Part shown: positions 42,712 through 52,184 of the stretch, one piece after another | Layout: each line of letters starts with the position of its first letter | How positions within the stretch are numbered: position 1 is the stretch's first letter | DNA from: Blastococcus sp. DSM 46786 | GTDB taxonomy: Bacteria; Actinomycetota; Actinomycetes; Mycobacteriales; Geodermatophilaceae | Assembly (NCBI RefSeq): GCF_900109665.1 | Contig: NZ_FOAO01000009.1 | Location: 62,001 to 126,000 of the forward strand | Reading direction: 5' to 3' | Length of the DNA stretch: 64,000 bases | Made by a program: the position numbers and the translations under genes | The notes under the pieces: model-generated | What the model was told of the DNA's origin: nothing | Database searches by the model: none | The model's input: only the letters and a program-made list of their open reading frames with translations

Positions 42712-43518
42712 TCAGCGGCCGGCGGCGCGCCGGTAGGCGCGCACCGACAGCGGCACGAAGACCGCGAGGATCAGCACCACCCAGATCAGCGTGTACAGCA
42801 CCGGGTTCTGCAGCGACCAGGCGTCCGGCGTCGGTGCGAGCGGCGAGGTGTTGCCGAACAGGTTGCGCGCGGACTGGACGACCGCCGACACCGGGTTCCA
42901 CTCCGCGAAGGTGCGCAGCACCGAGGGGAAGGTCTCCAGCGGGACGAAGGTGTTGGCCACGAACGTCAGCGGGAAGATCACGATGAAGCTGGCGTTGTTG
43001 ACCACCTCCGGGGTGCGGACGAGGAGTCCGACCATCGCCATCAACCAGGAGATCGCGTAGGCGAACAGCAGCAGCACGACGAAGCCGAGCACCGCCTCGC
43101 CCACCGACGAGTTGATCCGCCAGCCGACCACCAGCCCGGTCAGCGCCATCACCGTGATCGAGATGATGTTCAGCCCGGCATCGGCGACCGTGCGGCCGAT
43201 CAGCACGGCGGACCGGGACATCGGCAGCGACCGGAACCGGTCGATGAGCCCCTTCTGCAGGTCCTCGGCCAGGCTCGCCCCGGTGGTCGTGCTCCCGAGC
43301 ACGATCGTCTGGGCGAAGATCCCGGGGAGCAGGAACTCCCCGTAGCTCGTGCCCGGCGGCAGCTGGATGGCGCCGCCGAAGACGTAGCGGAACAGCAGCA
43401 CGAACATGATCGGCGACAGGGTCGCGAAGACGATCAGGTCGGGCACCCGCTTGACCTTGATCAGATTGCGCTTGGTGATGACGACGCTGTCGGACAGCGT
43501 CGCAGCCATGCTGCTCAT
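42712..43518 (-). CDS. ABC-2 type transporter permease
   Basis: Permease of a second two-gene exporter. The 268 residues have six hydrophobic segments (from DLIVFATLSPIMFVLLFRYV to YTLIWVVLILAVFVPLSVRA) and the ABC-2 features LPGIFAQTIVLGSTTTGASL, DRFRSLPMSRSAVL and EWNPVSAVVQSARNLFG. Its ATG overlaps the ATPase stop by 4 bases. It is only loosely like the 26913-27671 permease, so the two systems are paralogous rather than recent duplicates. Confidence 0.9.
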   Translation of the reverse strand: MSSMAATLSDSVVITKRNLIKVKRVPDLIVFATLSPIMFVLLFRYVFGGAIQLPPGTSYGEFLLPGIFAQTIVLGSTTTGASLAEDLQKGLIDRFRSLPMSRSAVLIGRTVADAGLNIISITVMALTGLVVGWRINSSVGEAVLGFVVLLLFAYAISWLMAMVGLLVRTPEVVNNASFIVIFPLTFVANTFVPLETFPSVLRTFAEWNPVSAVVQSARNLFGNTSPLAPTPDAWSLQNPVLYTLIWVVLILAVFVPLSVRAYRRAAGR

Positions 43519-44513
43519 CGGGCACCTCCGGTGATGGCCGGCTCGGCCGTCGGGTCGTCTTCGGTGGCGACCTCCTCGGCCACGCGGCCGGTGAGCGCGA
43601 GGAAGACGTCGTCCAGATCGGGGCGGCGCAGCCCGACGTCGAAGATCTCCGCCGTCGCGCCGTCCAGCCGGCGCAGCGCCTCGGCGAGGACCTCCGCACC
43701 GCCACTCACCGGCAGCGACAGCCGCCGGGCCTGCACGTCGACGACCGGGTCCTCCACCGCGAGGGGGCGCAGCCGTTCGACCATGCCGGGCAGCACGGCG
43801 GCGTCGGTGACGGTGAACTCCAGCCGCTGACCGCCGACCTGCGCCTTGAGCTCGTCGGCGGTACCCCGGGCGATGACCCGGCCCCGGTCGATGACCACCA
43901 TCCGGTCGGCGAGCCGGTCGGCCTCCTCCAGGTACTGGGTGGTGAGCAGGATCGTCGTGCCGCCGTCGGCGAGGTCGGCGATGAACTCCCACATCGACAG
44001 CCGGCTGCGCGGGTCCAGCCCCGTCGTCGGCTCGTCGAGGAAGAGCACCCGCGGCCGGGCGATCAGCGAGGCCGCGATGTCCAGCCGGCGGCGCATCCCG
44101 CCGGAGTAGGTCTTCGCCGGCCGGTCGGCCGCCCCGGAGAGGTCGAAGCGCTCGAGCAGCTCACCGGCCCGGCGGCGCGCCTCGGCCCGGCCCAGCCGGT
44201 ACAGCCGGCCGACCATCTCCAGGTTCTCGAACCCGGTGAGGTACTCGTCGACAGCGGCGTACTGGCCGGTGAGCCCGATCGCCGCCCGCACCCGGTCGGC
44301 CTCGCGCGACACGTCGAGGCCCACCACCTCCACCCGGCCCGCGTCTGCCTCGAGCAGCGTGGTCAGGATGCGCACCACCGTCGTCTTGCCCGCGCCGTTC
44401 GGGCCGAGCAGCCCGAGCACCGAGCCCTCGGCCACCGTCAGGTCCACACCGTCGAGCGCGGTGGTGGCGCCGAAGCGCTTGACCAGCCCCTCGACCACGA
44501 TCGCGTCGGTCAT
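43515..44513 (-). CDS. ABC transporter ATP-binding protein (DrrA-type)
   Basis: ATPase of the exporter. The 332 residues contain Walker A GPNGAGKTTVVRIL, Q-loop LTGQYAAVDEYLTG, signature YSGGMRRRLDIAASL, Walker B RVLFLDEPTTGLD and the H-loop TTQYLEEAD (His replaced by Gln, a common feature of DrrA-type ATPases). A C-terminal extension ends LDDVFLALTGR. ATG 44513 is preferred over an upstream frame to 44645. The substrate is unknown. Confidence 0.93.
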   Translation of the reverse strand: MTDAIVVEGLVKRFGATTALDGVDLTVAEGSVLGLLGPNGAGKTTVVRILTTLLEADAGRVEVVGLDVSREADRVRAAIGLTGQYAAVDEYLTGFENLEMVGRLYRLGRAEARRRAGELLERFDLSGAADRPAKTYSGGMRRRLDIAASLIARPRVLFLDEPTTGLDPRSRLSMWEFIADLADGGTTILLTTQYLEEADRLADRMVVIDRGRVIARGTADELKAQVGGQRLEFTVTDAAVLPGMVERLRPLAVEDPVVDVQARRLSLPVSGGAEVLAEALRRLDGATAEIFDVGLRRPDLDDVFLALTGRVAEEVATEDDPTAEPAITGGAR

Positions 44514-44660
44514 GCCCCCGACGCTAGGCCCGCCCCCCGACAGTTCCCCGCCGCTCTTCTCCGTCGCGTACACGCGCGCGTCCTCCGTCCCGGCCCCGCG
44601 AGGTGCGGGACAGGACCTAGGACCGCCGGGCGGGGCCCGACTCATCGGTCGGTCCGGGAG

Positions 44661-45875
44661 CTACTCCGGGGTGGCCGCGTAGCCGGCGTCGCGCATCGCC
44701 CCGATCACCTCGCCGGCGTGCGTCGGTCCCCGCGTCTCGAGGACGACGAAGACCTCCACCTCGCCGATGCCCAGCCGGGTCGACGTCCGCTCGTGCTCGA
44801 CCTCCAGCACGTTCGCGCCGACCCCTGCCAGCTCGGCGAGCAGGGCGGCCAGCGAGCCCGGGCGGTCGGGGATGCGCAGCCGCAGCGAGAGGTACCGGCC
44901 GGCCGCGGCCATGCCGTGCTGCACCACCTTGAGCAGCAGCACCGGGTCGATGTTGCCGCCGGAGACGACGGCGACCAGGGGTGGCTCGAACGCACGCGGG
45001 TCGGCCAGGACGGCGGCGACCGCGGCCACCCCCGCCGGCTCGACGACAAGCTTGGCGCGCTCCAGGCAGAACAGCAGAGCCCGGGAGAGGTCCTCCTCGC
45101 TCACCGTGCGGATCTCGTCGACCAGCCCCTGCACGTGGGCGAGGGTCAGGTCGGTGGGACGGGGGACGGCGATCCCGTCGGCCATCGTCGACATGCTCTC
45201 GAGCGCGACCGGCCGGCCGGCGGCCAGCGACCCGGGGAGGGCGGCGGCCTGCTCGGCCTGCACGGCGACCACCCGGACGTCGGGACGGCGTTCCCTGACC
45301 GCGGCGGCGACGCCGGAGACCAGGCCCCCGCCCCCGGCGCAAACCAGCACCGTCGCGACGTCCGGGCACTGTTCGAGCACCTCCAGCCCGACGGTGCCCT
45401 GCCCGGCGATCACGTCGGGGTGGTCGAACGGGTGGATGAACACCGCCCCGGTGCGCTCGGCGTGCTCGGCCGCGGCGAGCAACGGCTCGGCCAGCGACTC
45501 CCCGAACATCTCGACGCGCGCCCCGTAGGCCTGGGTCGCCGCCACCTTGGGCAGCGGCGCGCTCTCGGGCATGTAGACCGTCGCCTCGGCACCGAGCAGC
45601 CGGGCGGCCAGCGCGACGCCCTGGGCGTGGTTGCCGGCGCTGGCGGCGACGACGCCGCGGGCCCGCTCCTCGTCGGTCAGCCGCGCGATCCGGGTGTAGG
45701 CGCCACGGATCTTGAACGAGCCGGTGCGCTGGAGGTTCTCGCACTTGAGCCAGACCGGCCCGCCGACCCGGTCGGCCAGCCCCCGGGAGTGCTCCAGCGG
45801 GGTGCGGCGGACGACGCCGGCGAGCAGCTCCGCCGCCGCGGCGACGTCGGTACCGGTGACCAGGGGAACCGACAT
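44661..45875 (-). CDS. ilvA: Threonine dehydratase (threonine ammonia-lyase)
   Basis: PLP enzyme converting threonine to 2-oxobutanoate, the first step of isoleucine synthesis or a catabolic route. The 404 residues have the PLP Lys55 in TGSFKIRGAYTRI, the phosphate-binding ASAGNHAQGVA loop, GGGGLVSGVA, and an ACT-type regulatory domain at the end (YLSLRLRIPDRPGSLAALLA, then TRLGIGEVEVFVVLETRG). One ACT domain and the length match the shorter, TdcB/actinobacterial class. A divergent family A repeat lies at the start. Confidence 0.93.
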   Translation of the reverse strand: MSVPLVTGTDVAAAAELLAGVVRRTPLEHSRGLADRVGGPVWLKCENLQRTGSFKIRGAYTRIARLTDEERARGVVAASAGNHAQGVALAARLLGAEATVYMPESAPLPKVAATQAYGARVEMFGESLAEPLLAAAEHAERTGAVFIHPFDHPDVIAGQGTVGLEVLEQCPDVATVLVCAGGGGLVSGVAAAVRERRPDVRVVAVQAEQAAALPGSLAAGRPVALESMSTMADGIAVPRPTDLTLAHVQGLVDEIRTVSEEDLSRALLFCLERAKLVVEPAGVAAVAAVLADPRAFEPPLVAVVSGGNIDPVLLLKVVQHGMAAAGRYLSLRLRIPDRPGSLAALLAELAGVGANVLEVEHERTSTRLGIGEVEVFVVLETRGPTHAGEVIGAMRDAGYAATPE

Positions 45876-45906
45876 GCGTGGATCATGGCAGGAGGAGGAC
45901 TCGGCA

Positions 45907-46003
45907 GGGTCACGGCGAGGGGGCCCCGGAGGGGTCCGCGCAGGCGCGATGGAACGGCTCCGCGCGGCGGGGGACGGAAACTGGCCGCGGTGTCGAACGG
46001 AGG
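45907..46003. repeat. Dispersed repeat family A, copy 4 (inverted, degenerate)
   Basis: It reads, in inverse orientation, the flank and part of the core of copy 3: GGGGGACGGAAACTGGCCGC corresponds to CGGGGACGGCAGGTGGCCGC, with clear similarity over about 85 bases, including CGCGCAGGCGCGA and GCTCCGCGC. The core stem has decayed (GTCGAACGGAGGAC). It sits in the divergent ilvA/MoxR region. Confidence 0.7.
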
Positions 46004-46029
46004 ACGACAGACAGCAGAGTCGTCGTACC

Positions 46030-47505
46030 GTGGCTGAGGTGACGGACACGCCCGTACCGGCAACCCCCGCCCCCGCACCCACGACCCTCGGCGAGCTCCG
46101 CGCGACCGGCGCCACCGCCCGCCCGGTCAAGGCCGAGATCCGCGCCAACCTGCTCGCCCGCCTGGCCGCCGGCGAGCCCACCCTGCCCGGCATGGTCGGC
46201 TTCGAGGACACCGTCCTGCCCGAGGTCGAGCGCGCCCTCATCGCCGGCCACGACCTGGTCCTGCTCGGCGAGCGCGGCCAGGGCAAGACCCGGCTGATCC
46301 GCACGCTGGTCGGCCTGCTCGACGAGTGGACCCCGGTGCTCGTCGGCAGCGAGCTGAACGAGCACCCCCTGGCCCCGATCAGCGTCTGGGCCCACCGGCA
46401 GATCGCCGAGCACGGCGACGCCACCCCGGTCGGCTGGCTGCACCGCAGCGAGCGGTTCGGCGAGAAGCTCGCGACGCCGGACACCAGCGTCGGAGACCTC
46501 ATCGGCGACGTCGACCCGATCAAGGTGGCCGAGGGCCGCACCCTGGGCGACCCCGAGACCGTGCACTACGGCCTCGTGCCGCGCACCAACCGGGGCATCT
46601 TCAGCGTCAACGAGCTGCCCGACCTCGCCGAGCGCATCCAGGTCGCGCTGCTGAACGTGCTCGAGGAGCGCGACATCCAGATCCGCGGCTACCGCGTCCG
46701 GCTGCCGCTGGACCTGCTGCTGGTCGCCAGCGCGAACCCCGAGGACTACACCAACCGCGGCCGCATCATCACCCCGCTGAAGGACCGCTTCGGCGCCGAG
46801 GTGCGCACCCACTACCCGATCGAGCTCGCCGACGAGATCCGGCTGCTGGAGCAGGAGGCGCGCACCAGCGGTCTGGGCGCGCCGGGTGGGCAGGAGGCCC
46901 TGGACGCCCCCGTCGTCCCCCAGCACCTGGTCGAGATCGTCGCCCGGTTCACCCGGCTGGTGCGCGAGTCCAGCCACGTCGACCAGCGCTCCGGCGTCAG
47001 CGCGCGGTTCGCCATCGCCGGGCTGGAGACCGTCGCCGCCTCCGCCGTCCGCCGCGCCGCGGTGGCCGGGGAGACCCGCCCGGTCGCACGGGTGGTGGAC
47101 CTGCCGAGCGTCGTCCCGGCCAGCCGCGGGAAGGTCGAGTTCGCCGACGCGGGCTCCGACCCCGACGACGACCGGGAGCTGGAGATCCTCGAGCACCTGC
47201 TGCGCCAGGCCACCGCGCAGACCTTCCGCGCTCGGTGCGCTGGCCTGGACCTCACCGGGCTGCAGGAGCACTTCACCGGCGGGGAGACCGTCGAGTCCGG
47301 CGATCTCGTCCCTGCCCCGGCGCTGCTGGGGCAGCTGGGCACCGTGCCCCGGCTCGCCGAGCTGCTGGGCCGGCTCGGCGTGCCCGAGGGCGACCAGTCC
47401 GCCGAGCAGGCGGCGGCCGCGGTGGAGTTCGCCCTGGAGGGCCTGCACCTGACCCGCCGGCTGGCGAAGGACACCGACGGCGGCCGCACCGTGTACGGGG
47501 CCTGA
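46030..47505 (+). CDS. MoxR-like AAA+ ATPase (magnesium-chelatase subunit I type)
   Basis: AAA+ chaperone-type ATPase of 491 residues, likely partner of the VWA protein downstream. Walker A is GERGQGKTRLIRTL (about residue 80-93) and the sensor/Walker B region is IFSVNELPDLAERIQVALLN, with ERDIQIRGYRVRLPLDLLLV and SANPEDYTNRGRIITPLKDR (sensor 1 and arginine finger region), as in ChlI/MoxR proteins. The pair resembles the insertase/chelatase arrangement, in which ATPase and VWA proteins remodel a target. GTG 46030 or 46039 may be the start. No bacteriochlorophyll genes are near, so a chelatase role is unlikely. Confidence 0.88.
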   Translation: MAEVTDTPVPATPAPAPTTLGELRATGATARPVKAEIRANLLARLAAGEPTLPGMVGFEDTVLPEVERALIAGHDLVLLGERGQGKTRLIRTLVGLLDEWTPVLVGSELNEHPLAPISVWAHRQIAEHGDATPVGWLHRSERFGEKLATPDTSVGDLIGDVDPIKVAEGRTLGDPETVHYGLVPRTNRGIFSVNELPDLAERIQVALLNVLEERDIQIRGYRVRLPLDLLLVASANPEDYTNRGRIITPLKDRFGAEVRTHYPIELADEIRLLEQEARTSGLGAPGGQEALDAPVVPQHLVEIVARFTRLVRESSHVDQRSGVSARFAIAGLETVAASAVRRAAVAGETRPVARVVDLPSVVPASRGKVEFADAGSDPDDDRELEILEHLLRQATAQTFRARCAGLDLTGLQEHFTGGETVESGDLVPAPALLGQLGTVPRLAELLGRLGVPEGDQSAEQAAAAVEFALEGLHLTRRLAKDTDGGRTVYGA

Positions 47506-47506
47506 G

Positions 47507-49492
47507 GTGAGCACGCGCCGCCCGCGCGGCTACCGGTACGGCGCCTGGCGGGGCGGCCCCGACCCGCTGGCCCCGCCCTACGACCTCGGCGACGCCGTGG
47601 ACGAGATCGGCGATTCGGTGCTCGACGGCAGCGGGGTCCGGGAGGCGCTGCGCGAGCTGCTGCGGCGGGGCACCCAGGGCCGCCGCGGCCTGGACGAGCT
47701 GCGCCGGCAGGTGCGCGACCGGCTGCGTCAGGCGCGCACGGCCGGTCGGATGGACGGCACGCTGCAGGAGGTGCGCGAGCTCCTCGACCGCGCCGTGCAG
47801 GCCGAGCGGCGGGAGCTGTTCCCCGACCCGGACGACATGGCCCGGCTCAAGGAGGCCGAGCTCGACGCCCTGCCCGAGGACGCCGCCGGCGCCGTCCGGG
47901 CGCTCAAGGACTACGACTGGCGCTCGGAGGAGGGCCGGCAGGCCTACGAGCAGATCCAGGACCTGCTGCGCCGCGAGGTGCTCGACAGCTCCTTCGCGTC
48001 GATGAAGCAGGCGCTGGAGAACGCCTCCCCCGAGGACATGCAGGCGGTCAAGGACATGGTCGCCGACCTCTCCCGGCTGGTCGACGCGCACAACCGCGGG
48101 GAGGACACCGACCAGCAGTTCGCCGACTTCATGGACAAGCACGGCCAGTTCTTCCCCGAGAACCCGGAGTCGATCGAGGAGCTCATCGACTCGCTGGCCC
48201 GCCGGGCCGCGGCGCAGCAGCGGATGATGGCCGGCCTCTCCCCCGAGCAGCGGGCCGAGCTGGCCGGCCTCATGGCCCAGACGATGGAGGACATGGGGTT
48301 GGCCAGCGAGATGGCCCACCTCTCCGACGCGCTGCGGCAGGCCCGTCCCGACCTGCCGTGGGGCCAGCGCGGCCAGGTGCCCGACGGCGAGCCGTCCCTC
48401 GGCATGGGGGATGCCACCACCGCCGTCGCCGAGCTGGCCGACCTCGAGGCGCTGTCCAACCAGCTGTCGCAGGGGTACGCCGGGGCGTCGCTGGCCGACG
48501 TCGACGAGGAACTGCTGGAGCGGGCGCTGGGCCGCTCGGCCGCCGACGACCTGGCCGCGCTGCGGCAGCTGGAGCGTGAGCTGGAGCGGCAGGGCTACCT
48601 CAACCGCTCCGGCGGCACGCTGGAGCTCTCCCCCAAGGCGGTCCGCCGGCTGGGCGCCACCGCGCTGCGCCGGGTGTTCGCGAAGCTCGACGCCACCGGC
48701 CGCGGCGAGCACGACGTCGCCGACGCCGGTGCGGCCGGGGAGCTCACCGGCGGCTCCCGGGAGTGGCGGTTCGGCGACGAGCAGCCGCTCGACGTCGTCC
48801 GGACGGTGAAGAACGCCGTCCTGCGGACGGCCGGCGAGCCGCGGGAGGGGTCGGACCGCCGGGTGCGGATCGCCGTCGAGGACTTCGAGGTGGTGGAGAC
48901 CGAGCGGCGCACCGGCGCCGCGGTCGCCCTGCTGGTCGACCTCTCCTACTCGATGGCGCTGCGCGGCACGTGGGGCGCGGCGAAGTCGACGGCGATGGCG
49001 CTGCACTCGCTGGTGACCACCCGGTTCCCCCAGGACGCCATCGAGATCATCGGCTTCTCCTCCACCGCGCAGGTGCTGCGGCCCGAGACCCTCGCCGAGC
49101 TCTCCGTGGACACCCTGCAGGGCACCAACCTGCAGCACGGGCTGATGCTGGCGCGGCGGTTCCTCGCCCGGCACCGGGACGCCGAGCCGGTGGTCCTGGT
49201 GGTCACCGACGGCGAGCCGACCGCCCACCTGGAGGACGACGGGACGCCGTTCTTCTGCTGGCCGCCGATGCCGGAGACCATCGCCCGCACCGTCGCCGAG
49301 GTGGAGCGCGTCGCCCGGTCCGGGGCCACGGTGAACGTCTTCGCGCTCGACCCCGACCCGGGGCTGGTGCACTTCGTGCACGACCTCACCCAGCGGGCCG
49401 GTGGCCGGGTGTTCGAACCCGACGCCGACCGGCTGGGCGAGTACGTCGTCGCCGATTACCTGCGCACCCGCCGGGGCCGGCGCGCCCGCTGA
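47507..49492 (+). CDS. VWA domain protein paired with the MoxR-like ATPase
   Basis: The 661 residues have a helical N-terminal region (residues 1-440, many Glu/Arg/Leu heptad-like stretches and a SRLVDAHNRGEDTDQQF segment) and a C-terminal von Willebrand A domain with the metal-ion-dependent adhesion site DLSYSM (DxSxS), the TNLQHGL Thr position and VTDGEPT. GTG 47507 lies 1 base after the ATPase stop, so they are coupled. The target of the pair is unknown; the VWA domain probably binds the substrate. Confidence 0.88.
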   Translation: MSTRRPRGYRYGAWRGGPDPLAPPYDLGDAVDEIGDSVLDGSGVREALRELLRRGTQGRRGLDELRRQVRDRLRQARTAGRMDGTLQEVRELLDRAVQAERRELFPDPDDMARLKEAELDALPEDAAGAVRALKDYDWRSEEGRQAYEQIQDLLRREVLDSSFASMKQALENASPEDMQAVKDMVADLSRLVDAHNRGEDTDQQFADFMDKHGQFFPENPESIEELIDSLARRAAAQQRMMAGLSPEQRAELAGLMAQTMEDMGLASEMAHLSDALRQARPDLPWGQRGQVPDGEPSLGMGDATTAVAELADLEALSNQLSQGYAGASLADVDEELLERALGRSAADDLAALRQLERELERQGYLNRSGGTLELSPKAVRRLGATALRRVFAKLDATGRGEHDVADAGAAGELTGGSREWRFGDEQPLDVVRTVKNAVLRTAGEPREGSDRRVRIAVEDFEVVETERRTGAAVALLVDLSYSMALRGTWGAAKSTAMALHSLVTTRFPQDAIEIIGFSSTAQVLRPETLAELSVDTLQGTNLQHGLMLARRFLARHRDAEPVVLVVTDGEPTAHLEDDGTPFFCWPPMPETIARTVAEVERVARSGATVNVFALDPDPGLVHFVHDLTQRAGGRVFEPDADRLGEYVVADYLRTRRGRRAR

Positions 49493-49520
49493 GCCCTGCT
49501 CCCGGGGCCCGGCTCGCGCA

Positions 49521-49580
49521 GGCATAGGAAGCTATCCATGCGTCTCCGGGCCCGCAGGCGCATGGATAGCTTCCTATGCC
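49521..49580. repeat. Family C hairpin repeat, copy 1 (22-bp perfect stem)
   Basis: GGCATAGGAAGCTATCCATG plus CG (49521-49542) pairs perfectly with 49559-49580 around a 16-base loop. It lies between the convergent VWA and DUF2252 genes and could terminate both. The core GGCATAGGAAGCTAT recurs at 56794-56808. AT-rich arms in a GC-rich genome suggest an introduced element. Confidence 0.85.
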
Positions 49581-49600
49581 CCCGTCGCCGGGAGCGGGGG

Positions 49601-50926
49601 TCAGCCGCTCGAGCTGATCCCCGGGATGCGCCCCGCCCGGAAGGCGTTGACGAAGAGCCGGTGGTCCTCCTGCGTCCGGTGCGCGTAGTCGTGCGCGAAC
49701 GCGACCAGGTCGGCGACGAACTCCTCGTCGCGGCCGGAGAGCAGCGCGGTGATCGCATCCTCGGTCTGGAACGGGACGAGGGTGTGGTCGCTGTCGGCGT
49801 CGCCCACGCAGTGCAGCTTCGCCGTCGCCCGCCCGAGCTGCTCCAGCACCGGCCGGATGTCGGCGGGCTCGGTGAGGTCCTCCCACTCGAGGTCGAGCTC
49901 GTAGGGCGAGAGCTCGGCGACGACGAAGCCGGTGCCGCGGATCTCGGTGTGACCCAGGAACTGGGAGGCGTGCGACTGCAGCGCGCGCCGGCTCACCGCC
50001 GTCCGGTGACCCTCGTGCTCGAAGTACGCGCGGATCCCCGGATCGGTGACGACGCGGCTCGGGGCCGGCACGTTGCCCTGCTTCACCGACAGGACGACGT
50101 CATTCTCCAGGGCCTGGTCGTAGCCCTCGAGCAGCACGTTGTAGGCCGGCAGCCCGGCGCTGCCGATGCCGAAGCCACCCGTGCCGATGAGGTCCTTGAC
50201 GTCGTAGGCGACCTCCCGCCGCCACGGCCGGGGCGGCAGCGTCGACTTGTACCGCTCCAGCGCCGCGAGCACCTCCGCGTGCTCGGCGTCGTCCAGCCGG
50301 CGGTTGCGCGGGGACTCGGCGAAGCGGCGCTCGTCGTCCTCCACCACGGTCATCCGCTGCAGCAGGCCCAGCCGGGTGCGGCCGGCCGTCCGGCGGATGA
50401 GGTCGTGCACCGCGCCGTGGGTGTTGCCGGCCAGCAGCGCGTACTCGCGGTCGGCGTCCGAGCGGGTGAAGGCCGCCACCTGGTCGAGCCAGGCGTGCAG
50501 GTAGACGGCGAGCAGCTCGCTGATCACCTCGTCGGAGAGGGCCTTGCGCCAGGCCATGAGGGCGAAGCTGGCGACGAAGCGGCGCAGGTCCCAGCTGACG
50601 TGCCCGAGGTAGGCCTCGTCGAAGTCGTTGACGTCGAAGACGATGCGGCCGTTGGCGTCCATGTAGGTGCCGAAGTTCTCGGCGTGCAGATCACCGTGGA
50701 TCCACACCCGGGACGTCTGCTCGTCGCACCAGCGGTCCTCGGTCGTCGCCATGTCCGCGTAGAACAGGGGGGCACTGCCCCGGTAGAAGGCGAACGGGTC
50801 GGCGGCCATCTTGCGGAACTTCGTGCGGAAGGCCAGGGCGTCGGCGTCCATGAGGTCGCCGAAGGCCTCGACCAGGACGTCGACGATCTGCCGCGTCCGC
50901 TCGTCGGGGTCCGGGAACGGGGTCAC
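49601..50926 (-). CDS. DUF2252 family protein
   Basis: Conserved actinobacterial protein of about 441 residues with no firm function. The WIHGDLHAENFGTYMDANGR and IVFDVNDFDEAYLGHVSWDL segments resemble the catalytic and metal-binding loops of aminoglycoside-phosphotransferase-like kinases (HGDxHxxN and the D of DFD), so a kinase-like fold is inferred. GTG 50926 is used. Candidate starts upstream (GTG codons at 50947 and 50926) and an apparent -10 TACGGT nearby would allow a leaderless transcript. Divergent from the SGNH hydrolase gene. Confidence 0.78.
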   Translation of the reverse strand: MTPFPDPDERTRQIVDVLVEAFGDLMDADALAFRTKFRKMAADPFAFYRGSAPLFYADMATTEDRWCDEQTSRVWIHGDLHAENFGTYMDANGRIVFDVNDFDEAYLGHVSWDLRRFVASFALMAWRKALSDEVISELLAVYLHAWLDQVAAFTRSDADREYALLAGNTHGAVHDLIRRTAGRTRLGLLQRMTVVEDDERRFAESPRNRRLDDAEHAEVLAALERYKSTLPPRPWRREVAYDVKDLIGTGGFGIGSAGLPAYNVLLEGYDQALENDVVLSVKQGNVPAPSRVVTDPGIRAYFEHEGHRTAVSRRALQSHASQFLGHTEIRGTGFVVAELSPYELDLEWEDLTEPADIRPVLEQLGRATAKLHCVGDADSDHTLVPFQTEDAITALLSGRDEEFVADLVAFAHDYAHRTQEDHRLFVNAFRAGRIPGISSSG

Positions 50927-51021
50927 ACCAGGGAGGGATGGGGGCACAGGTTGCACCGTAGGGGGCCGATAACGTCGGTGGTGCCCCGACGACGCAGGCA
51001 CCGACCAGGGACGGAGGGACC

Positions 51022-52062
51022 ATGATCCGCACGGACACGGCCCGACGACTGGCCACCGGTGCCGCCTACGGCGGCGGCGGGGTCGGTCTCGCCGGAGCCG
51101 CCCTGGTCGCCCTCCTCCGCGAGGAGGCGCGGTCGGCCCGCCGCAGGGTGGAGGCCCGCTCGACCAAGCAGGACCCGCCGTCGGGCGACGGCGTCTACGG
51201 CCGGGGCGGCGGCACGCCCATCGTGCTGACCGTCCTGGGCGACTCGAGCGCCGTCGGGCTGGGCGCGCACCGCGCCGCCGAGACCCCGGGCGTGCTCGTC
51301 GCCGCCGGGCTGGCCGAGCTCGCCGAGCGCCCGGTCCGGCTGGTGCGCCTGGCCCGGTCCGGCGCCCGCGCCGCCGACCTCGAGGAGCAGGTCGACCGCG
51401 CGCTGGCCGAGCGGCCCACGGTCGCGGTCATCATGATCGGCGCCAACGACGTCACCGCCCGCACGGCGACGTCGGTCTCGGTCGGCCACCTCACCGACGC
51501 CGTCCGCCGGCTCACCGCGGCCGGCTGCGAGGTCGTCGTCGGCACCTGCCCGGACCTCGGCACCATCCGCCCGATCGCCCAGCCGCTGCGCACGCTGGCC
51601 CGGCGCTGGAGCCGGCAGATGGCCGCGGCGCAGACGATCGCCGTCGTCGAGGCCGGGGGGCGCACGGTCTCCCTCGGCTCGCTGCTCGGCCCGGCCTTCG
51701 CCTCCGACTCCAGCATGTTCAGCGTCGACGAGTTCCACCCGAGCGCCGCCGGCTACGCGGCGGCGGCGGCGGCGCTGCTCCCCTCCGTCGCCGACGCCCT
51801 GGGCGTCTGGCCGGCCGCGGCCGACCGCGGCCTGCGCACGCTCCGGCGCGACACCGCCCGTCCCGTCGCGCGCGCGGCGGCCCGCGCCGTCAACCGTCCC
51901 GGCACCGAGGTCCAGCCCGCGGAGGTGGCCGGCTCCGAGACCGGCCCGTGGGGCCCGTGGGCGCTGCTGCGCCGGCGCCGGCCGACGGAGATGCCCACGC
52001 CCGAGGAGGCCGAGCACGCCGGCGAGACCGGGGGCAGCACGCTCGCCGGGCGCTCGGGGTGA
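51022..52062 (+). CDS. SGNH/GDSL-family hydrolase
   Basis: Predicted esterase or lipase-like enzyme of 346 residues. Block I LTVLGDSSAVGLG holds the nucleophile (Ser75), block III is VIMIGANDVT, and block V DEFHPSAAGY holds the Asp/His pair. The N-terminus has a hydrophobic stretch (GGVGLAGAALVALL) that could be a membrane anchor or signal. The C-terminal 80 residues are Arg/Ala rich and not part of the fold. The order SGNH hydrolase then thiolase is the same as mycobacterial Rv1075c-Rv1074c. Confidence 0.85.
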   Translation: MIRTDTARRLATGAAYGGGGVGLAGAALVALLREEARSARRRVEARSTKQDPPSGDGVYGRGGGTPIVLTVLGDSSAVGLGAHRAAETPGVLVAAGLAELAERPVRLVRLARSGARAADLEEQVDRALAERPTVAVIMIGANDVTARTATSVSVGHLTDAVRRLTAAGCEVVVGTCPDLGTIRPIAQPLRTLARRWSRQMAAAQTIAVVEAGGRTVSLGSLLGPAFASDSSMFSVDEFHPSAAGYAAAAAALLPSVADALGVWPAAADRGLRTLRRDTARPVARAAARAVNRPGTEVQPAEVAGSETGPWGPWALLRRRRPTEMPTPEEAEHAGETGGSTLAGRSG

Positions 52063-52184
52063 CCCCGGCCACACCGGCGTCCTCCTGACCTGCGGCCGGC
52101 CACCCGGTCGCGGCGCGGGGGTAGTTTCCGAGGTGACCGACGTCCGGCGAGCTGCGCCCGGACCCACCTCACCGTGGAGGAACC

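Noticed and set aside
43515-44645. Upstream start at 44645 for the ABC ATPase
   Set aside because: The added 44 residues have no ABC similarity; ATG 44513 begins at the canonical N-terminus.
46030-49492. Magnesium chelatase (chlorophyll or cobalamin) gene pair
   Set aside because: No tetrapyrrole genes are nearby and the VWA protein lacks a chelatase D-subunit layout; the pair is better described as MoxR-like ATPase plus VWA.
49521-49580. Hairpin as the end of an insertion sequence
   Set aside because: No transposase gene is adjacent on either side and no target duplication is visible, so it is recorded only as a repeat.
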